Below are positions 1 through 8,751 of a DNA stretch of 64,000 bases, piece by piece. The stretch is from Methanobacteriota archaeon. Lineage in GTDB: Archaea; Thermoplasmatota; Poseidoniia; Poseidoniales; Poseidoniaceae. Each line of letters begins with the position of its first letter. The stretch's first letter is position 1. The DNA is taken from the NCBI GenBank assembly GCA_004195635.1, contig PSPT01000004.1, positions 1 to 64,000 on the forward strand, given 5' to 3'. Below the pieces are notes generated by a model. The model was not told the DNA's origin, did not search any database, and saw only the letters and a program-made list of their open reading frames with translations. The position numbers and the translations under genes are program-made.

Positions 1-81
1 GTGATTCGTAGGGAAGACGGAAAAGTGTTGAAACCAAAGGGATGGCAACCTCCTCAACTAGCTCAATTTCTTGAAGAATGA
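1..81 (+). CDS. C-terminal end of an unknown protein (5'-truncated)
   Basis: The first frame is open from the window edge to a TGA at 79-81 and gives 26 residues ending QPPQLAQFLEE. The gene begins upstream of the window, so its identity cannot be judged. The next gene follows on the same strand, with an in-frame TTG directly after this stop, so the two may be co-transcribed. The fragment is too short to separate a real tail from chance, apart from its position and orientation. Confidence 0.45.
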   Translation: MIRREDGKVLKPKGWQPPQLAQFLEE

Positions 82-147
82 TTGGGAATTATTATTCGCA
101 ATAATCGTTGCTTGAACTTAAGAGAAGTCAGCCCCTCGCCATTAATA

Positions 148-882
148 ATGGGACACCTTGGTATTGCAGTAGTAACTGGAGGGAGCAGAGGGATTGGAGC
201 ATCAATTTGCGAACGCCTTGCCGAAGATGGTTACCGGATTTTATTAACCTACAATCGTAATAGTCAACCTGCTGAAGATGTTGTTGACCGAATTAGAAGT
301 AAAGGTGGGGATGCCTTTGCAGTGAGAGTGGATTGTACCAATCTCTCGGAAGTTTACATTCTTGGCCAGCACCCTTGGGTTGAAAGTGGAGTTGAGGCAT
401 TAGTACTAAACCATGGCCGCTATGATAGAACACGAGCTGATCTGTTGAAGCCGGAGGAATTAGAACTTACAATGAAAACAAATTTTGAAGGAGCTTACCA
501 TGTATGGAATGCACTGTCGAAAAACCTCTCGAATACTGCGAGAATTGTTGTTATTGGAAGCCAACTGGGAATCAAAGGGTCACCTCATGGTGCTGACTAT
601 TCAGCGAGCAAAGCAGCACTACATGCATGGGCAAGAAGTCTTGCTCAAGCAGTTGGGCCAAAGGGGCAAAGAGTGAATATTATTGCCCCTGGATATGTCG
701 ATACTGATATTTTGGCCGGAGATTCAAAAGAGAGAAGATTGCTGCGCGAGGAAGAAGTTCCACTTAGACGAATTGGTACGCCCACTGATATTTCAGGAGT
801 TGCATCTTTCCTTGTGAATAATGATTCGGCATATGTCAATGGGTCAATTATTCACGTAAATGGCGGACTATATTTACCATAA
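148..882 (+). CDS. short-chain dehydrogenase/reductase (FabG-like SDR)
   Basis: A classical SDR of about 244 residues, a normal length for the family. The N-terminal dinucleotide-binding motif TGGSRGIG lies at residues 9-16. The catalytic Ser-Tyr-Lys set is visible as S138 (VVIGSQ), Y151 and K155 (YSASK), followed by the usual PG segment after the active site (NIIAPGYVDT). Such enzymes reduce or oxidise carbonyl/hydroxyl substrates with NAD(P)H; the substrate cannot be read from sequence, and 3-oxoacyl-ACP reductase is only the nearest familiar relative. I chose ATG 148 because it places the nucleotide-binding strand directly at the N-terminus; a TTG at 82 would add 22 residues without family support. 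uvrB starts 7 bases after the stop, so the two are probably co-transcribed. Confidence 0.9.
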   Translation: MGHLGIAVVTGGSRGIGASICERLAEDGYRILLTYNRNSQPAEDVVDRIRSKGGDAFAVRVDCTNLSEVYILGQHPWVESGVEALVLNHGRYDRTRADLLKPEELELTMKTNFEGAYHVWNALSKNLSNTARIVVIGSQLGIKGSPHGADYSASKAALHAWARSLAQAVGPKGQRVNIIAPGYVDTDILAGDSKERRLLREEEVPLRRIGTPTDISGVASFLVNNDSAYVNGSIIHVNGGLYLP

Positions 883-888
883 TTATTG

Positions 889-3378
889 ATGATTGAGGTG
901 GTGAAGGTGGAAGATAATGAACCTTCACTCGCTAATTCAATAATTGAGCAAACTAAGGAAAACAAGAATGACCCGTTTGATCTATCAAAAGCGCTTGAAG
1001 GTGCTGCAGTTGAGCATCTTTCACCAGATGTTTGCCGCCTAGTATTACATACTGATTTCTCGCCAGCCGGCGACCAAGAAGGTGCAATTGAAAAATTGAT
1101 TTCTCAATTAGAAAATCAACAAGAAAGAATGGTCCTATTGGGAGTAACTGGTTCTGGAAAAACTTTTGCAATGGCGCACATTATTGAAAAATTAAATCGC
1201 CCAACACTCATCATGTCGCACAATAAAACTCTTGCTCGGCAATTATTCCATGAAATAAGCGGTTTTTTCCCTCAAAATGCCGTGGAATATTTTGTCAGCC
1301 ATTATGATTATTATCAGCCAGAAGCATATATGCCAAAAAGAGATTTGTATATTGACAAAGAACTTTCAATTAATGAGAGAATTGAACAGGAACGCTTTGC
1401 TACCGTTGCAAGCCTTGCGACAAGGCCGGATGTGGTTGTTGTTTCTTCAGTCTCATGTATTTACGGATTAAACTCACCCGAGACATTTCTTTCACAACAT
1501 TGCCGCGTCCATGTTGGCCAAGAAATTGAACCGATTCAATTGATTCGCCAACTAGTTGACCTCCAATACACTCGTTCCACCACCGAATTAAGTAGGGGGG
1601 AAATGCGCCTAAGAGGTGAAATTCTCGACATTTGGATGCCCAGTAGAGACGACCCACTTAGAATTAGATTTGGTTTTGAAGGTGTTGAAAAGATACAGGT
1701 ATGCGACCCAGTTAGTTGGGAAATACTCGACCAGTTAGATGAAGCATGGATCCATCCAAAGGAATTTTTCATGACGAGTAAGGGGCGGTTTGAAACGGCA
1801 CTAGAAAATATTGAACTAGAATTAGAAGGGAGAGTTGCACATTTCAAAAGTAATGGCCAGGATATTGAAGCACATCGACTTCAACAAAGAACAAATTATG
1901 ACATGGAGATGCTAAGAGAACTTGGACATTGCACAGGCGTTGAAAATTATTCAATGCATTTCGATGGTAGGAACACTGGGGAACGACCGTGGTGTTTGCT
2001 GGACTTCTTTGCGGCAAATGCAAAGCAATTCCACGGTGATAAAGACAAATTTCTCGTAATTATGGATGAATCGCACGTAAGTCTACCTCAAGTGGGAGGG
2101 ATGTACGGTGGAGATCGTTCAAGAAAAGAAAATCTAATTGAGCATGGATTTCGCTTGCCGAGTGCAGCCGATAATCGGCCATTAAAGCAATTTGAATTTC
2201 AGTCATTAATTCCGCAACTAGTGTATGTTTCCGCTACTCCAGGCGAAAGAGAATTGCGCCATCTATGTGAAGTCACTCAGCAACCTGTACCCGAGGGTCT
2301 TCTTCATGTCAAAGGAGGAGGCGGAGTAAATGAAGCTGAACTTAGTAAAAAATCACCAAATGCAGAAACTATGTATCAAATGTTACAAAATATCGATGCA
2401 ATTGCCCGAATGGAATTGCGCCCAACTGGCCTGCTAGATCCTGAAATAGAAGTTCGTCAAACCGAGGGACAGGTACAAGATTTACTAGGTGAAATTAGTC
2501 AGAGAATTAAGCTAAAGGAAAGGGTATTAGTCACCGTAATGACAATCAAATTCGCCGAAGAAGTTGCCGAGTACCTTAACCGAATGGGAGTTAAAGCACA
2601 TCACCTTCATAGTGAAATTGATACAATTGAAAGAACTGAAATTATCAAGGCTCTTCGCCTTGGGCATATTGATGTGATTGTCGGGATAAATTTGCTGAGA
2701 GAAGGACTAGATCTTCCTGAAGTCAGTCTTGTGGCAATTTTTAATGCCGATAGAGAGGGCTTCTTACGAAATGAACGAAGTTTATTGCAAACAATCGGAA
2801 GGGCATCTCGCAATTCAAATGGTCAAGTGATATTGTATGCTGATTCAATGAGCCCTTCCATGAGTGCAGCAATTCAGCAAACACTTGAAAGAAGGGTTAG
2901 ACAAAGTATACACAATGAAGAAAATAACATCATTCCAAAAACTATTATCAAGGCACTTCCTGAGATGGGAACCGAGATTGATGACTTAATTGCCGGCACC
3001 TCAAAAGGTGCTGGCGGGAAACGTCGCCTTGTTGGCGCGAGAGGTGGGAGATCAAAATCCGACTGGGCTGCAAAACTTGGAATTGGTGCAGGTATTTGGA
3101 ACAGTAGCGATTCTGTTCTGGCTCGCATTGGACAACCATTTGAGGACAGTGATTTATCAATTGAAAAAGAGATTCTGCAATATGAAAATGAAGGAGAGGG
3201 GGGCCGGCAAATGCAAAACCTTCAAGGCAGTGAGGGAAGGGGAATTCTCAGTGACGAAAATAGAATTAAATTAATGAAAGATATTCGCAAACAAATGAAA
3301 ATATCTGCTGAGTCACTTGACTTTGAAACCGCTGCAAGATTAAGGGATAGACTCTTTGAACTTGAGGATGGAATGTAG
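889..3378 (+). CDS. uvrB: excinuclease ABC subunit B (UvrB)
   Basis: UvrB, the damage-verifying helicase-like subunit of UvrABC nucleotide excision repair. Walker A GVTGSGKT lies near residues 85-92. The beta-hairpin region FVSHYDYYQPEAYMP follows, then the DESH box with LPQVGGMYGGDRSRK, the helicase motifs YVSATPG and REGLDLPEV, the QTIGRASRN motif, and a C-terminal UVR domain (ISAESLDFETAARLRDRLFE). At 829 residues it is clearly longer than the roughly 670 of bacterial UvrB: there is a hydrophilic N-terminal extension of about 45 residues and a Gly/Ser-rich stretch before the UVR domain. The ATG at 889 is preferred over the TTG just before it. UvrB is bacterial in origin and occurs in archaea by transfer; UvrA and UvrC are not in the window. 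Confidence 0.96.
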   Translation: MIEVVKVEDNEPSLANSIIEQTKENKNDPFDLSKALEGAAVEHLSPDVCRLVLHTDFSPAGDQEGAIEKLISQLENQQERMVLLGVTGSGKTFAMAHIIEKLNRPTLIMSHNKTLARQLFHEISGFFPQNAVEYFVSHYDYYQPEAYMPKRDLYIDKELSINERIEQERFATVASLATRPDVVVVSSVSCIYGLNSPETFLSQHCRVHVGQEIEPIQLIRQLVDLQYTRSTTELSRGEMRLRGEILDIWMPSRDDPLRIRFGFEGVEKIQVCDPVSWEILDQLDEAWIHPKEFFMTSKGRFETALENIELELEGRVAHFKSNGQDIEAHRLQQRTNYDMEMLRELGHCTGVENYSMHFDGRNTGERPWCLLDFFAANAKQFHGDKDKFLVIMDESHVSLPQVGGMYGGDRSRKENLIEHGFRLPSAADNRPLKQFEFQSLIPQLVYVSATPGERELRHLCEVTQQPVPEGLLHVKGGGGVNEAELSKKSPNAETMYQMLQNIDAIARMELRPTGLLDPEIEVRQTEGQVQDLLGEISQRIKLKERVLVTVMTIKFAEEVAEYLNRMGVKAHHLHSEIDTIERTEIIKALRLGHIDVIVGINLLREGLDLPEVSLVAIFNADREGFLRNERSLLQTIGRASRNSNGQVILYADSMSPSMSAAIQQTLERRVRQSIHNEENNIIPKTIIKALPEMGTEIDDLIAGTSKGAGGKRRLVGARGGRSKSDWAAKLGIGAGIWNSSDSVLARIGQPFEDSDLSIEKEILQYENEGEGGRQMQNLQGSEGRGILSDENRIKLMKDIRKQMKISAESLDFETAARLRDRLFELEDGM

Positions 3379-3474
3379 AGGTAGAGTATCCCTTGACTTG
3401 CAAATAGTTTCGACAAGTTATTGTTGAAGTTGCGAGGTTTCATGAAGTGGTAGCCGGTGGCGTAAACGATAGAG

Positions 3475-4494
3475 ATGGCAGTTGACCCTGATGACTTTGA
3501 TATTCCGGTAGTTGATTACAACTTTGACTGCACCAATGAGGAAGGCATTTCTGTTCATGGCCTAATTAACCAAATGGCAAAAGCAGGTGGATTTACCGCC
3601 ACAAAACTTGCCACTGCCCGTGATATTTTGACTCAGATGAAAGCGGAAATAGATGCGGTTGATGGCGACCCAAGGCAAGTGAGTAATTGGATTTCATTTC
3701 CCGCTTGCCTTTGTGCAACCGGAACAAGAGGCTTCTTTGTTGAAGCGATTAAACAAAAAATGTTCAATGTTATTTCCACTACTTGCGGCACATTAGACCA
3801 CGATATTGCAAGAGCAAACAAGCATTATTATCATGGATCCTTTGAATTGGACGATGTTGAACTTAGTGAGCATGCGTTGATGCGACTGGGTAATGTGATA
3901 GTTCCAAATTCATCATATGGAGAGATACTTGAAGATGTACTAATGCCAGTCCTAGAGGATATTCGTAAAGACCGAATGGAGAAAACTGGAAAAACTGGAG
4001 CAGACCTTTGGCTTGGTTTTGGCAGCACCCATCTTGTGTGGGAATTGGGTGAAAGAATTGGCACCCCTGACATGATTATTTATTGGGCTGCAAAGCACAA
4101 AATACCGATGGTAATACCCGGGATAACAGATGGTTCAATTGGCGCTCAATTATTCATGTTTAGGCAGAAGTATAGGGATTTCCACATTGACACTCTTGCA
4201 GATGAGCAAGTTCTAAGTGACTTGACTTGGACTAGCAAAAAAGCAAATTCACTAATGATTGGAGGTGGAATTTCAAAGCACCACGTAATCTGGTGGAATC
4301 AATATCGCAATGGCTTGGACTCTGCGGTATACATAACAACGGCACCTGAACATGATGGAAGTTTATCGGGTGCTCGTCTCAAAGAGGCAATTTCTTGGGG
4401 GAAGATGAAGGTTGAGGCCCCTCATATCTGCGTTGAAGGTGATGCAAGTGTACTTCTCCCATTATTGGGTGCAGACCTATTTGCTAAACGGTAA
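3475..4494 (+). CDS. dys: deoxyhypusine synthase
   Basis: Deoxyhypusine synthase transfers the aminobutyl group of spermidine to a lysine of translation factor aIF5A, using NAD. At 339 residues the protein has the family length. Recognisable segments are the N-terminal INQMAKAGGFTATKLA region, CATGTRGFFVEAIKQ, TTCGTLDHDIAR and the C-terminal EAISWGKMKVEA block, where K310 corresponds to the lysine that carries the enzyme-butylimine intermediate. The run GDASVLLPLL follows as in other members. The ATG at 3475 is the only start that keeps the conserved N-terminus. It lies 96 bases after uvrB on the same strand. A homospermidine synthase-like activity is an alternative for diverged members, but this sequence looks like a true archaeal enzyme. 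Confidence 0.92.
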   Translation: MAVDPDDFDIPVVDYNFDCTNEEGISVHGLINQMAKAGGFTATKLATARDILTQMKAEIDAVDGDPRQVSNWISFPACLCATGTRGFFVEAIKQKMFNVISTTCGTLDHDIARANKHYYHGSFELDDVELSEHALMRLGNVIVPNSSYGEILEDVLMPVLEDIRKDRMEKTGKTGADLWLGFGSTHLVWELGERIGTPDMIIYWAAKHKIPMVIPGITDGSIGAQLFMFRQKYRDFHIDTLADEQVLSDLTWTSKKANSLMIGGGISKHHVIWWNQYRNGLDSAVYITTAPEHDGSLSGARLKEAISWGKMKVEAPHICVEGDASVLLPLLGADLFAKR

Positions 4495-4568
4495 TGACGT
4501 TTGTTTTTAAAATCATGAAGGAGGAATAATTTATTTTCATTTCCAAGTATCTACTTTCAAAAGACATT

Positions 4569-5324
4569 TTGTTGAGAATACCGAAAGCGATTATTCTTAC
4601 AATGAGCATTACGCTTCTATTTTCTTACAGCATATGGGTTGCAACCGGTTGCGACCCAATATTTCCCTTTATTTCGGATTTAGATTTACACCCCATGGCA
4701 ACAATAATTTTCACTGCTGGTCTGACATTGACTGGAATTATGGTGATAATTCTCGCATTTCAAATTACTAATAATCGGAAAGGCTGGTACGAAACTCTTC
4801 AAACAAATGAAATTGGGTTGTTGCCAATGATAAATATTATTTCTTTCTTACCGGGAATAATAGTGGGTCTTGGAATAATTGGAATTGCCTGGTCCCCTTG
4901 GAATGAGGGTATTGAAATACACATCTTACTTGCCAATGCAATCTTTTATGGAGGCGTTGCTTGGACTTTCTTGGCAACTTATTCAACTTGGTTGATGTGT
5001 GCATTTGATGAAAGTTTTAAGCAATTAATTAAACCGCGAATTATTGCTGCGGCGACTGCTGCTGTTTGCCTCCTTATTTTGATTTGGAAAGTCGGGCAAG
5101 CACATAATAATGGATTTGATTTTGGAGAAAATGAAGCCCTTTCAAGAAACTTTGTTTCATTTTGTAAAGGTAATGCAGGAGGCAGCCTTGATAATTTTTA
5201 TCTAAGCCAAGCAGCTATTGCTGAATGGGCAATGGTACTTAGTATGCTATATTTTTCTAATTCATTTACCAAAGAAGTGACAATAATTAATGAAGCAAAG
5301 CCTCATGCTGAAAATGAAGAATGA
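4569..5324 (+). CDS. integral membrane protein, Frag1/DRAM/Sfk1-like
   Basis: A polytopic membrane protein of about 250 residues with some six hydrophobic segments. The first is followed by a TGCDPIFPFISDLDLHP loop, and the last segment contains AIAEWAMVLSMLYFS. Both resemble the Frag1/DRAM/Sfk1 family, whose members carry a short 'FISDLG'-type loop after TM1 and a 'SEW' motif in the last helix; the biochemical role of this family in archaea is unknown. The start is uncertain: TTG at 4569, ATG at 4602, or an ATT at 4533 eight bases after a strong ribosome-binding site AAGGAGG at 4518-4524 (see findings). It is the last gene of the + strand run before the convergent HAD gene. Confidence 0.7.
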   Translation: MLRIPKAIILTMSITLLFSYSIWVATGCDPIFPFISDLDLHPMATIIFTAGLTLTGIMVIILAFQITNNRKGWYETLQTNEIGLLPMINIISFLPGIIVGLGIIGIAWSPWNEGIEIHILLANAIFYGGVAWTFLATYSTWLMCAFDESFKQLIKPRIIAAATAAVCLLILIWKVGQAHNNGFDFGENEALSRNFVSFCKGNAGGSLDNFYLSQAAIAEWAMVLSMLYFSNSFTKEVTIINEAKPHAENEE

Positions 5325-5362
5325 TTACGGATTTCAACTTACTATTACCTTTTTCATTGAAA

Positions 5363-5782
5363 TTAATCATCAAAAACTTCTACTTCAACCGTTTTCGTAA
5401 TGAAATCTGTGAACTTAGAATTATATTTCGTAGCCCTAACTATGTGATTATCAACCCAGTGATAATTTCCACCCCTTGGTTTATTGTACAATACCCCATG
5501 ATATTTGTACCCTTGAGCATCCAACCACATTTCAGTAACCTCACTATGCTCATCTGTACGGCTTGTAAAAAATGTAATTACATGGCCATCCTCATACCAC
5601 CCATTAATCACATCAACTACATTCTCAAAAGGCTCTGCAGTAACCATGCGGTTGGGCTCTTCATTGGGAATATCTTCACATATTGTTCCGTCAATATCAA
5701 TCAGATAATTTTTCTTTCCGTCGGATAATGTAGGACTTATTTTCATTCCGCGGCCGTCGGCTTGGTCTTGTAGTTCAACCAT
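5363..5782 (-). CDS. small HAD-superfamily phosphatase
   Basis: A 139-residue HAD-like protein. Motif I is YLIDIDGTICED, with the nucleophile and acid aspartates of DxD near residues 29-31. Motif II is the Thr/Ser of FFTSRTDEH, and WVDNHIVRA near the C-terminus takes the place of the acidic motif. There is no large cap domain, so it belongs to the compact HAD hydrolases found in nucleotide-sugar and polysaccharide clusters. The substrate cannot be assigned. It is the third gene of a minus-strand run behind the aminotransferase and the Rossmann-fold protein, 36 bases after the latter. The start could also be the internal methionine at residue 13, just before the HAD fold. Confidence 0.75.
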   Translation of the reverse strand: MVELQDQADGRGMKISPTLSDGKKNYLIDIDGTICEDIPNEEPNRMVTAEPFENVVDVINGWYEDGHVITFFTSRTDEHSEVTEMWLDAQGYKYHGVLYNKPRGGNYHWVDNHIVRATKYNSKFTDFITKTVEVEVFDD

Positions 5783-5818
5783 TGATAAGGCGTCATAAAA
5801 AACGGGTTATAACCTAAA

Positions 5819-6679
5819 CTATTGACCCAAACGGTGGGCGATAATTTCCATAATGCTGACTCTAAAGGGAGAAAGGGGGCGCCAGCCCTCAGGCTGAGCC
5901 TGAAGAAGGGAAGAATGTAATAGGGTTAAATCCGGACGCCCGAGGTTTGGATCAGTTGGGCCACTACTTACACTAGAATGAGAAGATGAAGTTTTCAAAT
6001 TACTATCCTGCCCTAATGGTGAATTTGGCACTAAATCTGCTGCATCAAATAATGCTTGATTATTTCCATCAATCGCATGGTTTGTCCTCCTCGTCAAAAC
6101 AGATAATTCAGAAATCACTTCCTCTGGCTGCCAAGCCCTTCGACCACACATATCTATGACTCCAGCGGGTAATTCCGGCAAAGTGATTAGGCTGAATAAC
6201 CCATCTATTGCATCACGTATAGATAACCAATAACGCGTTGGATATGTGTAATCTATTTCACAATCTGATAACAGAGATTCTAGCCATGAAAAGATGTCTT
6301 GAGGGCCCCAATAAGTAGAAGGTTGGGGCAATAATAAATCATGCATTAATACTTGGGTTTTTGCTAATCGCACCTGTTTTTCCGCATTATTGTTGCTAAC
6401 TACTTGCATGTCAACCGAATCACAATTTACCTTTTCTCCAAAAGCAATTGAACGGAATGATTGAGTATTACCAGATTTATTTGCCATGGCCGAGGATTCA
6501 AAATTAGAGGGAATCTCTTGCAATGTGCCTTTCCCCATCCTTAATGCTAGTTCATTCTCCTCTCGCAGCAACGATTCTTCACCTAAAGGCACTAATATCT
6601 CGCAATCTGCTCTCAACAATCGCTCAACAAAGCGCCTCCCTACGAGGGAATGGGCTCCGTAAATGACAAAAACTACCAA
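5819..6679 (-). CDS. Rossmann-fold protein, NAD-dependent epimerase/dehydratase-like
   Basis: A 286-residue protein opening with a beta strand and a dinucleotide-binding-type turn, VFVIYGAHSLVGRRFVERLL, in the manner of extended SDRs. The middle is divergent; I cannot place the YxxxK catalytic pair with confidence. The C-terminal part (ITLPELPAGVIDMCGRRAW) resembles the substrate-binding region of sugar epimerases. It starts 10 bases after the aminotransferase stop, so the two are translationally close and probably act together, for example in making an amino-sugar or amino-acid derivative. That pathway role is inference; a non-catalytic NAD(P)-binding protein is also possible. Confidence 0.6.
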   Translation of the reverse strand: MVVFVIYGAHSLVGRRFVERLLRADCEILVPLGEESLLREENELALRMGKGTLQEIPSNFESSAMANKSGNTQSFRSIAFGEKVNCDSVDMQVVSNNNAEKQVRLAKTQVLMHDLLLPQPSTYWGPQDIFSWLESLLSDCEIDYTYPTRYWLSIRDAIDGLFSLITLPELPAGVIDMCGRRAWQPEEVISELSVLTRRTNHAIDGNNQALFDAADLVPNSPLGQDSNLKTSSSHSSVSSGPTDPNLGRPDLTLLHSSLLQAQPEGWRPLSPFRVSIMEIIAHRLGQ

Positions 6680-6689
6680 TCTAATTCAC

Positions 6690-8177
6690 CTATTTTGTAA
6701 AGTGGATTAATGCAGAACGGAATACATTAATTATCAAATCTATTTCATCTGAAGTGATATTGAAATGGGGGGTAAAGCGAAGTGCATTTTGACCTCCATG
6801 AATGACCCCAAGTCCATTGAAACGGCACCATTCTTCTATTTGGCCAAAACCAACTACTTTAAATTGGGCTGGATCTAATTCCGCGCATAGCAGGAGTCCC
6901 GAACCCTGTACCTTCGTAATGCAACCGGGAAATTCACTCGACAATTCCTCCAACTTTTGCACAAATTCCCTTCCCATATCAATAATATTTCTTCTTAATT
7001 CGGGAGTTACACGGTCAAGAACGGCTACTGCGGTTTCAAGTGCGCGGGGATTGGTAGTCATGGTATTACCATAAATTCCAACCACGTACATATCTGCTGC
7101 TCTTTCTGATAATCCAACAACTGAAAGAGGATATTGGCCTGCATTTAGTGCCTTTGACCAAGTTTCAAAATCTGGCACTTCACAATCCTCAAATCCAGGA
7201 TAATCAACAATGCTCAAACAACCCTGCCCACGCAAACCTGCTTGAATGGAATCAACAAATAATAGAGAACCATGCTTAGATGATAATCTCCGAGCCTCAT
7301 CATAGAATTCGCGTGTAACACACTGACCAGGGTTACCTTCACCCATCACTGGTTCCATAGCCATTAATTCAATAAAATACCCATCGGATTCAGCTTGCGC
7401 AAAAGCCGCTTGCAAAGCAGATACATCATTTGAAGGCACTAGAATCACATTACCTAGGCCTCTAAAAGTTGCCAAATTTGATGAATAACTCCCTCTACAA
7501 GAATCAGATAACTGAGCTGGGCGTTGCGTTCTTCCATGGAACGCCTGTTCAAGTCCAATTATTTTTATTGGGCAACCTTCATATCGCCCACCTATTTCAG
7601 TCATTTTCAGTGCATTGGCATCGGCAATTCTCATGCTCAATGCAACCGATTCAGAACCGCTATTGAGGCAGATAAATCGCGAAAAAGGACAACTATCTCT
7701 CGTATGCCCAACTTCTTTACGTAGCCGATCGCCTAATCGCTTTTGACTAAAAGAAGGAGTCATTACATTAGCCATAACCCAATTTTTCTGCATCGCAGCA
7801 ATCACATCATCAGGGCCATGCCCCATTCCTAACATTCCATATCCACCATTGTCATGAAGAACTGCGCCGTGTGAAGTGACAATCCATGGGCCGCAAGCAG
7901 ACAAGGGGATGTATGGATTTACTGTCGGGGGGGCGTAAAAATTCACCAAGTCTGATTGTAAATATGTCACGAGTTGTTCTTCTTCCGACATTAATAATTC
8001 GGAGCCATATTCTAATATTAGTTGTTGATGAACATCTAATGCTTCAGAAATCGCCCTTCCGAGAGTTCCATCTATAGCACAATGCTTTCGAATAACATCA
8101 AGATTCAGGCCAGTTGTTCTTGCATTACCAGAATTATTTCGGATAAATTCCAAATTGCTTAGCGCATCCTCCACCAT
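6690..8177 (-). CDS. PLP-dependent aminotransferase, class III
   Basis: A fold-type I class III aminotransferase of 495 residues. Visible landmarks are the cofactor-phosphate region LNSGSESVALSMRIA, the HGRTQ loop, the PLP-binding aspartate in LFVDSIQAGLRGQG, and the Schiff-base lysine near residue 342 in TWSKALNAGQYPLS. The aspartate motif reads DSIQ rather than the common DEVQ, and the following GLRGQG replaces GFGRTG. There is also an N-terminal extension of about 80 residues. The amino donor and acceptor cannot be named; lysine, ornithine, GABA and amino-sugar transaminases all belong here. ATG 8177 is favoured over GTG 8195. It is the first gene of a three-gene minus-strand run. Confidence 0.85.
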   Translation of the reverse strand: MVEDALSNLEFIRNNSGNARTTGLNLDVIRKHCAIDGTLGRAISEALDVHQQLILEYGSELLMSEEEQLVTYLQSDLVNFYAPPTVNPYIPLSACGPWIVTSHGAVLHDNGGYGMLGMGHGPDDVIAAMQKNWVMANVMTPSFSQKRLGDRLRKEVGHTRDSCPFSRFICLNSGSESVALSMRIADANALKMTEIGGRYEGCPIKIIGLEQAFHGRTQRPAQLSDSCRGSYSSNLATFRGLGNVILVPSNDVSALQAAFAQAESDGYFIELMAMEPVMGEGNPGQCVTREFYDEARRLSSKHGSLLFVDSIQAGLRGQGCLSIVDYPGFEDCEVPDFETWSKALNAGQYPLSVVGLSERAADMYVVGIYGNTMTTNPRALETAVAVLDRVTPELRRNIIDMGREFVQKLEELSSEFPGCITKVQGSGLLLCAELDPAQFKVVGFGQIEEWCRFNGLGVIHGGQNALRFTPHFNITSDEIDLIINVFRSALIHFTK

Positions 8178-8231
8178 TATTACAGACCCCTTCACGACTT
8201 AGGTGAAAGAGGCCCGCTCATCAACATTTGC

Positions 8232-8239
8232 TAATAAAA
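8232..8239 (-). promoter_or_regulatory. possible TATA box for the aminotransferase operon
   Basis: On the minus strand the sequence TTTTATTA lies about 55 bases upstream of the ATG at 8177, which would put transcription start some 30 bases before the gene. It sits between ATCAAC and GTTGAT half-sites. Short AT-rich matches are frequent in this region, so support is weak. Confidence 0.3.
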
Positions 8240-8307
8240 CGTTGATTATCACATTGAGAGGGATTGAGCAAATGAAGGATTTCTTCGCCCCCTGCTCCAA
8301 AATTATT

Positions 8308-8670
8308 CAATTGGAAAATACTTTTTCTAATTGAAAAAATACACCCACCGCACAGATGCTGTAAATTCTTTCAGCAATCGATTGAGATCTACCGGGCCTC
8401 CCTATTGGGCAAGCCTAGATAATTTTCGTTAATTTAATTGAAAAAAGTAATCTATTGGCTGAATTAAAGATACATACTATTCTTTTTCGCCCCCATAAGT
8501 TATGACTATTGATTACGCGCCCAGGTAATCATTTATCTAATTGGAAAGACATTAATGGCTCAACTGTAAAATCAATTGATAAATGATTATCCGAACAAAA
8601 TCGTATTTTTGTAATAATATATTTTCCCAATTGGAAAATGGGGAAATGATTTAATTATTCCAATTGGAAA
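8308..8670 (+). repeat. intergenic cluster of YAATTGGAAA-type motifs
   Basis: The 570-base gap between two divergent genes holds CAATTGGAAA at 8308-8317, 8628-8637 and 8661-8670 and TAATTGGAAA at 8538-8547. The degenerate form TAATTGAAAA occurs at 8328-8337 and 8435-8444. The copy at 8658-8669 lies in a perfect 12-base palindrome, TTCCAATTGGAA. All are in the same orientation except for the self-complementary core. This is unlike the other gaps of the window. Multiple operators for one regulator, or a replication/partition site, are the obvious options; nothing in the sequence decides between them. Confidence 0.6.
8526..8589. repeat. 12-base inverted repeat in the 8.2-8.75 kb gap
   Basis: TAATCATTTATC at 8526-8537 is matched exactly in inverse by GATAAATGATTA at 8578-8589, with a 40-base spacer that begins with one of the TAATTGGAAA motifs. 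The arms are too far apart for a simple terminator and lie between divergent genes, so a protein-binding site or looping element is more likely. Confidence 0.5.
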
Positions 8671-8692
8671 TATTAATCCCATTGTCGGGCAC

Positions 8693-8703
8693 TAATATAT
8701 ATA
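8693..8703 (+). promoter_or_regulatory. TATA box upstream of the 8752 gene
   Basis: TAATATATATA lies about 50-60 bases before the ATG at 8752 and is the strongest TATA-like string of the gap. Transcription would be expected to start roughly 25 bases downstream, giving a short leader. It follows directly after the last two AATTGGAAA motifs, so a factor bound there could control this promoter. Confidence 0.5.
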
Positions 8704-8751
8704 CCGAGTCGTACTCAGATAATATAGACCGGAAGACGTGGTTAAACAAGG

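Noticed and set aside
1400..1847. Reading frames antisense to uvrB
   Set aside because: They are shadows of a well-conserved gene; no start signals or family features.
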